The notes beneath the pieces are model-generated. The model was not told where the DNA came from. It searched no databases and saw only the letters and a list, made by a program, of their open reading frames with translations. A stretch of 8,980 nt of DNA from JALYGJ01 sp036558545. Its GTDB lineage: Bacteria > Chloroflexota > Limnocylindria > Limnocylindrales > CSP1-4. Positions 6,532 through 8,980 of the stretch are shown here, in pieces. The stretch is from assembly GCA_036558545.1 (NCBI GenBank), contig DATBFJ010000037.1, forward strand, positions 1 to 8,980. Reading direction: 5' to 3'. Each line of letters opens with the position of its first letter. Position 1 is the first letter of the stretch. A program made the translations under genes and the position numbers.

Positions 6532-6879
6532 TCAGCCCGGTTCTTCGTCGCTCTTCGAGTCCTGTTTCCAGCCGAGATGCTTGCGCAGCCAGCCGACGGA
6601 GGCGAGGTGGTATGTCGCCGTCTCGTCATATGCCGGCAGGTCGGCAACCTCTGCGGCGCTCATGCTCGTCGTCACGGCCGAACGGGTCATCGCCGCGATC
6701 TCAGATGCCGGGATCATCACGTCGTGGTGGTTGCTGGCCGCGAGTCGGACGCCGTGGAAGATGTCCTCCTCGTCCGCGCCGAGCATCTCGTGGACCGTGC
6801 CCACCATCGTGCCGTCGTTGGTCAGCACGGGCGTGCCATAGGTAACCGCGCGCCACGCGATCGCATCGTTGTCAGTCAT
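6532..6879 (-). CDS. PRC-barrel-like small protein
   Basis: A 115-residue soluble protein that looks like a single PRC-barrel-type domain with a helical tail. Residues 13-75 show the expected run of short strands: TYGTPVLTNDGTMVGTVHEMLG (a V-L-x-x-D-G-x-x-V-G-x-V pattern), EEDIFHGVRL, HHDVMIPASEIAAM and TRSAVTTSM. The tail carries LPAYDETATYHLASVGWLRKHLGWK. PRC-barrel proteins act as small interaction or RNA-associated modules; no specific role can be read here. The frame stays open to 6948, but ATG 6877-6879 was chosen because the longer reading would overlap the divergent dehydrogenase start and the extra residues are not domain-like. There is no Shine-Dalgarno sequence; TACCGT lies 6 nt upstream. 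It is the first gene of the minus-strand run that continues into the antiporter, and diverges from the Gfo/Idh/MocA gene. Confidence 0.8.
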   Translation of the reverse strand: MTDNDAIAWRAVTYGTPVLTNDGTMVGTVHEMLGADEEDIFHGVRLAASNHHDVMIPASEIAAMTRSAVTTSMSAAEVADLPAYDETATYHLASVGWLRKHLGWKQDSKSDEEPG

Positions 6880-6885
6880 GGGGCC

Positions 6886-6891
6886 ACGGTA
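6886..6891 (-). promoter_or_regulatory. Possible leaderless -10 element TACCGT before the PRC-like gene
   Basis: The minus strand reads TACCGT, then GGCCCC, then ATG. Spacing is the same as for the antiporter (6 nt) and there is no ribosome-binding site, so transcription probably starts at the ATG. It lies in the 58-nt divergent gap shared with the dehydrogenase promoter. Confidence 0.5.
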
Positions 6892-6924
6892 GTCCAAACA
6901 CCGATGCGATGCGGATTCAATCCA

Positions 6925-6930
6925 TAGACT
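6925..6930 (+). promoter_or_regulatory. Possible leaderless -10 element TAGACT before the Gfo/Idh/MocA gene
   Basis: TAGACT is followed by seven bases (CGGGTCC) and the ATG at 6938. There is no proper Shine-Dalgarno sequence. The arrangement mirrors the TANNNT element on the opposite strand at 6886-6891, making the 6880-6937 gap a compact back-to-back promoter. The bases 17 nt upstream do not resemble TTGACA. Confidence 0.5.
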
Positions 6931-6937
6931 CGGGTCC

Positions 6938-8029
6938 ATGCTCAGCATTGGAATCGTCGGGTGCGGCGATGTCGCGTACCGACATTACGTACCTGCCCTC
7001 GAGTCCATGAAGGACGAGGTCCAGATTGCCGCGGTCAGCGATCCTCGCTCCGACGCAGCCCGGCAGCTGGCGCAGCGCGTCTCGACGTGGTCAGGCGAGC
7101 CGAGGGTATTCACCGAGCTCGACGCGATGCTTCGCTCCGTCCACCTCGACGGCGTCTTCAATCTCACGCCTGCGCCGGCTCACGGGGCTGTGAACCGGAT
7201 GATTCTTGCCGCTGGAGTGCCGACGTACAGCGAGAAGCCGGTTGCCTCGACGGTCGCCGATGCGAACGAGCTCATCGATCTGGCCAGTCAACGGCAGACG
7301 CTGTTCTTGTGCGCGCCCGGCTCTGCCGTCAGCGGCCGCGTGCGATGGCTGCGTTCGATAGCCGAATCCCGCCGTCTTGGAAATCCGACCTTGGCCGTGG
7401 CCCATCACGCCGATCCGGGACCGGCTGACTGGCTCGAGTACAGCGGTGACCCAACGCCCTTCTATCAACAAGGTGTGGGGCCTGTTTTCGATCACGGCGT
7501 CTACCGACTTCACGAGATGACGGCTGTTCTGGGCCCGGTCGCGCTCGTCCAGGCGATGGGCGCCATCGCGCTACCCGAGCGTGAGGTGAGGGGCGGCCCG
7601 CTCACGGGCCAAACGATTGCGGTGACGACGCAGGATCACGTGCTCATGCACCTGAAGTTCGAGTCCGGCGCGCTGGGCCAGCTCCTGGCGAGCTTTGCCA
7701 CGGCCGACACGCTCTCCCCGTGGCTCGAGATGCATTTCGAGCGCGGCGTCGTCAGCTTCGGGGGCAAATCGTGGGATTCCGAGGTGCCAATCAGCATCTT
7801 CGACGCCACTCTGGGGGCCGAGGGCGGTTCCTGGCAGCGGGTGACGGACATGCCGCGTGACGACGGCGACGTGGTCGAGGCGGGCGCAACTCATTTCATC
7901 CGCTGCCTGCTCCGTCAGCAGGCGCCGGTACTGACCGCAGAGCACGCACGGCACGTGCTCGAGGTGATCCTCGCGGCGTATCAGTCCATCGAATCTGGAC
8001 GAGCCGTCGAAGTCACCACCAGGTTCTGA
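6938..8029 (+). CDS. Gfo/Idh/MocA-family NAD(P)-dependent oxidoreductase
   Basis: Cytoplasmic dehydrogenase of 363 residues, a normal length for the family. The Rossmann fold begins at once: IGIVGCGDVAYRHYVPAL with the G-x-G-x-x-A turn (8-13), AAVSDPRSDAA with Asp35 at the end of strand 2 for the nucleotide ribose, and DGVFNLTPAPAHGAV (71-85). SEKPVAST (98-105) contains the family's catalytic-type EKP Lys (Lys100). The C-terminal alpha/beta domain carries GVGPVFDHGVYRLHEMTAVLGP (179-200), the D-x-G motif region with Asp185; the position that is His in many members is Tyr189, which also occurs in part of the family. Members act on sugars, inositols or related polyols, and the substrate cannot be predicted here; no sugar transporter or kinase adjoins. 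The start ATG fits the family N-terminus exactly. Its stop is 1 nt from the stop of the convergent aldolase-like gene. Confidence 0.92.
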   Translation: MLSIGIVGCGDVAYRHYVPALESMKDEVQIAAVSDPRSDAARQLAQRVSTWSGEPRVFTELDAMLRSVHLDGVFNLTPAPAHGAVNRMILAAGVPTYSEKPVASTVADANELIDLASQRQTLFLCAPGSAVSGRVRWLRSIAESRRLGNPTLAVAHHADPGPADWLEYSGDPTPFYQQGVGPVFDHGVYRLHEMTAVLGPVALVQAMGAIALPEREVRGGPLTGQTIAVTTQDHVLMHLKFESGALGQLLASFATADTLSPWLEMHFERGVVSFGGKSWDSEVPISIFDATLGAEGGSWQRVTDMPRDDGDVVEAGATHFIRCLLRQQAPVLTAEHARHVLEVILAAYQSIESGRAVEVTTRF

Positions 8030-8030
8030 G

Positions 8031-8980
8031 CTAGCGGGCGCCGGCCATCAAGGCCTGAATCGCGTCGGCTACGTCCTTCTCGGAGACGGCCAGAGTCGCG
8101 TCGCCCGCGTAGAGCTCGACTGCTCGGTATCCGGGCACCTCGGAGGGGAAGGATCCGCCCCACGTCCACAGGCCGCGCTCAGTCGCCACGCGTCGCACGC
8201 CGGCGTTGAACGCCTGCTCCGTCGTGCGCATGTAGATGTGCATCATCGGCGTCTGGGGCGGGTCGGGTGTTATCTCAACGCCTTCGAGGGCCATGAGTGC
8301 GGTGGCGACAGACTGGGCCTTCTCGCAGTAGGTCGGCATCAGGGGCAGCCTGATGCGCAGGCCCGCGAGTGCGGACGCCGCATAGGGCCACAGGTTGAAC
8401 AAGGTGCCACCGTGGCGGTGGCGCCACTCGCGTGCTTCGGCGATAAAGTCCTCATCGCCCAGCAGCATGCCGCCGGCTGTGCCGCCGATGCCCTTGTAAA
8501 AGGACACGTAGACCGAGTCGAAGAGCGCCGCGATCTCGGCATACGAGCGGCCGTAGAACTGGCTGCATTCCCACAGTCGCGCCCCGTCCATGTGCGCGGC
8601 GGCACCGTGATCGTGCGCCCAGGCGACTTGTGCGACGAGGTCGTCCCACCCGGGGAGCCGGCCGCCGATCTCGCGTTGCGGGAGCTCAAGGAGCAACGCC
8701 GCAATGGGCTCGTGGATGCCCTGGAGGTCTGACAGCTCGACCAGCTCGCGTGAGTCGCCAACCGCCAAACCGATGAGGCCATGAAGACGCTGGTAGGCCT
8801 TGTCCTCGTGCAACTCGAGATGACACGTGGGATGGAATGCAATCACGCGCGAACTGCGCCGGTCGGCGTGGATGCGCAGCGCAGCCTGCTGGATCATCGT
8901 GCCGCTGGGCATGAAGACGGCCGCGGGCTTGGCCAGGAGTTGGCGGACCTCGTCCTCGAGGACTGCGACGCTGCCGCCGT
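8031..8980 (-). CDS. Threonine-aldolase-like, PLP-dependent beta-eliminating lyase (5' partial)
   Basis: Fold-type I PLP enzyme; 315 residues are visible and the reading is open to the right edge, so the start lies beyond 8980. The family is about 340-370 residues, so roughly 30-50 are missing. The visible part starts GGSVAVLEDEVRQLLAKPAAVFMPSGTMIQQAAL, the SGT cofactor-phosphate region. HPTCHLELHEDKAYQ follows, then HDHGAAAHMDGARLWE, whose Asp (8586-8588) would pair with the pyridine nitrogen. Next is DSVYVSFYKGIGGTAGGMLLG, in which Lys (8493-8495) should form the Schiff base. Family members cleave L-threonine or L-allo-threonine to glycine and acetaldehyde, but this SFYKG branch with the HLELHE block is often annotated only as beta-eliminating lyase-related, so substrate is left open. 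The ATG at 8910-8912 is internal (Met of FMPSGTM) and not the start. It converges on the dehydrogenase gene. Confidence 0.9.
   Translation of the reverse strand, partial: GGSVAVLEDEVRQLLAKPAAVFMPSGTMIQQAALRIHADRRSSRVIAFHPTCHLELHEDKAYQRLHGLIGLAVGDSRELVELSDLQGIHEPIAALLLELPQREIGGRLPGWDDLVAQVAWAHDHGAAAHMDGARLWECSQFYGRSYAEIAALFDSVYVSFYKGIGGTAGGMLLGDEDFIAEAREWRHRHGGTLFNLWPYAASALAGLRIRLPLMPTYCEKAQSVATALMALEGVEITPDPPQTPMMHIYMRTTEQAFNAGVRRVATERGLWTWGGSFPSEVPGYRAVELYAGDATLAVSEKDVADAIQALMAGAR

Noticed and set aside
8238..8732. 164-aa plus-strand open frame opposite the aldolase-like gene
   Set aside because: Antisense shadow; the minus strand carries conserved PLP-enzyme motifs throughout.

Overview
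The window is compact, high-GC bacterial chromosomal DNA with eight gene loci packed almost end to end. It contains no rRNA, tRNA, CRISPR array, insertion sequence or prophage gene that I can see. The GC-rich codons, the GTG starts, the deazaflavin (F420)-type nitroreductase-like gene and several apparently leaderless starts preceded by TANNNT suggest a soil or freshwater Chloroflexota (Limnocylindria-like) or an actinobacterium. That assignment is inferred from style alone and is weak.

Layout. Positions 2-1132 (+) hold the C-terminal ~90% of an MFS exporter that begins left of the window. It converges, 4 nt apart, on a PhnB-like VOC protein (1137-1616, -). Divergent from the VOC gene is the largest gene (about 1665-4016, +), a secreted lipoprotein with a gluzincin-type zinc-peptidase signature (HEFFH plus a downstream Glu) and two cysteine-containing beta-rich regions behind it. 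It converges, 5 nt apart, on a minus-strand group read in the order: PRC-barrel-like protein (6879-6532), CPA1 Na+/H+ antiporter (6493-4928), DUF385 deazaflavin-dependent nitroreductase-like protein (4922-4530), a wrecked FAD/BBE oxidoreductase (4520-4252) and a small MORN-type protein (4249-4022). Opposite the PRC gene starts a Gfo/Idh/MocA dehydrogenase (6938-8029, +). It converges, 1 nt apart, on a PLP-dependent threonine-aldolase-like enzyme (8031 to beyond 8980, -).

How the genes relate. The minus-strand run 6879-4022 is the only plausible operon. Its gaps are 38 nt, a stop that lies just before the next start, 9 nt and 2 nt. TANNNT hexamers also sit 6 nt before three of its starts, so internal leaderless transcripts are possible. 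Its genes share no obvious pathway; ion homeostasis plus redox enzymes is the most that can be said. The remaining genes look like independent housekeeping or accessory loci.

I do not find a convincing new multi-gene system. The items most worth a second look are: the broken BBE gene, whose true N-terminus and true C-terminus are joined out of frame by a large internal deletion; the repeated TANNNT-(6/7 nt)-start signature; and the large lipoprotein metallopeptidase of unrecognised family, whose signal peptide fits no ordinary start codon.
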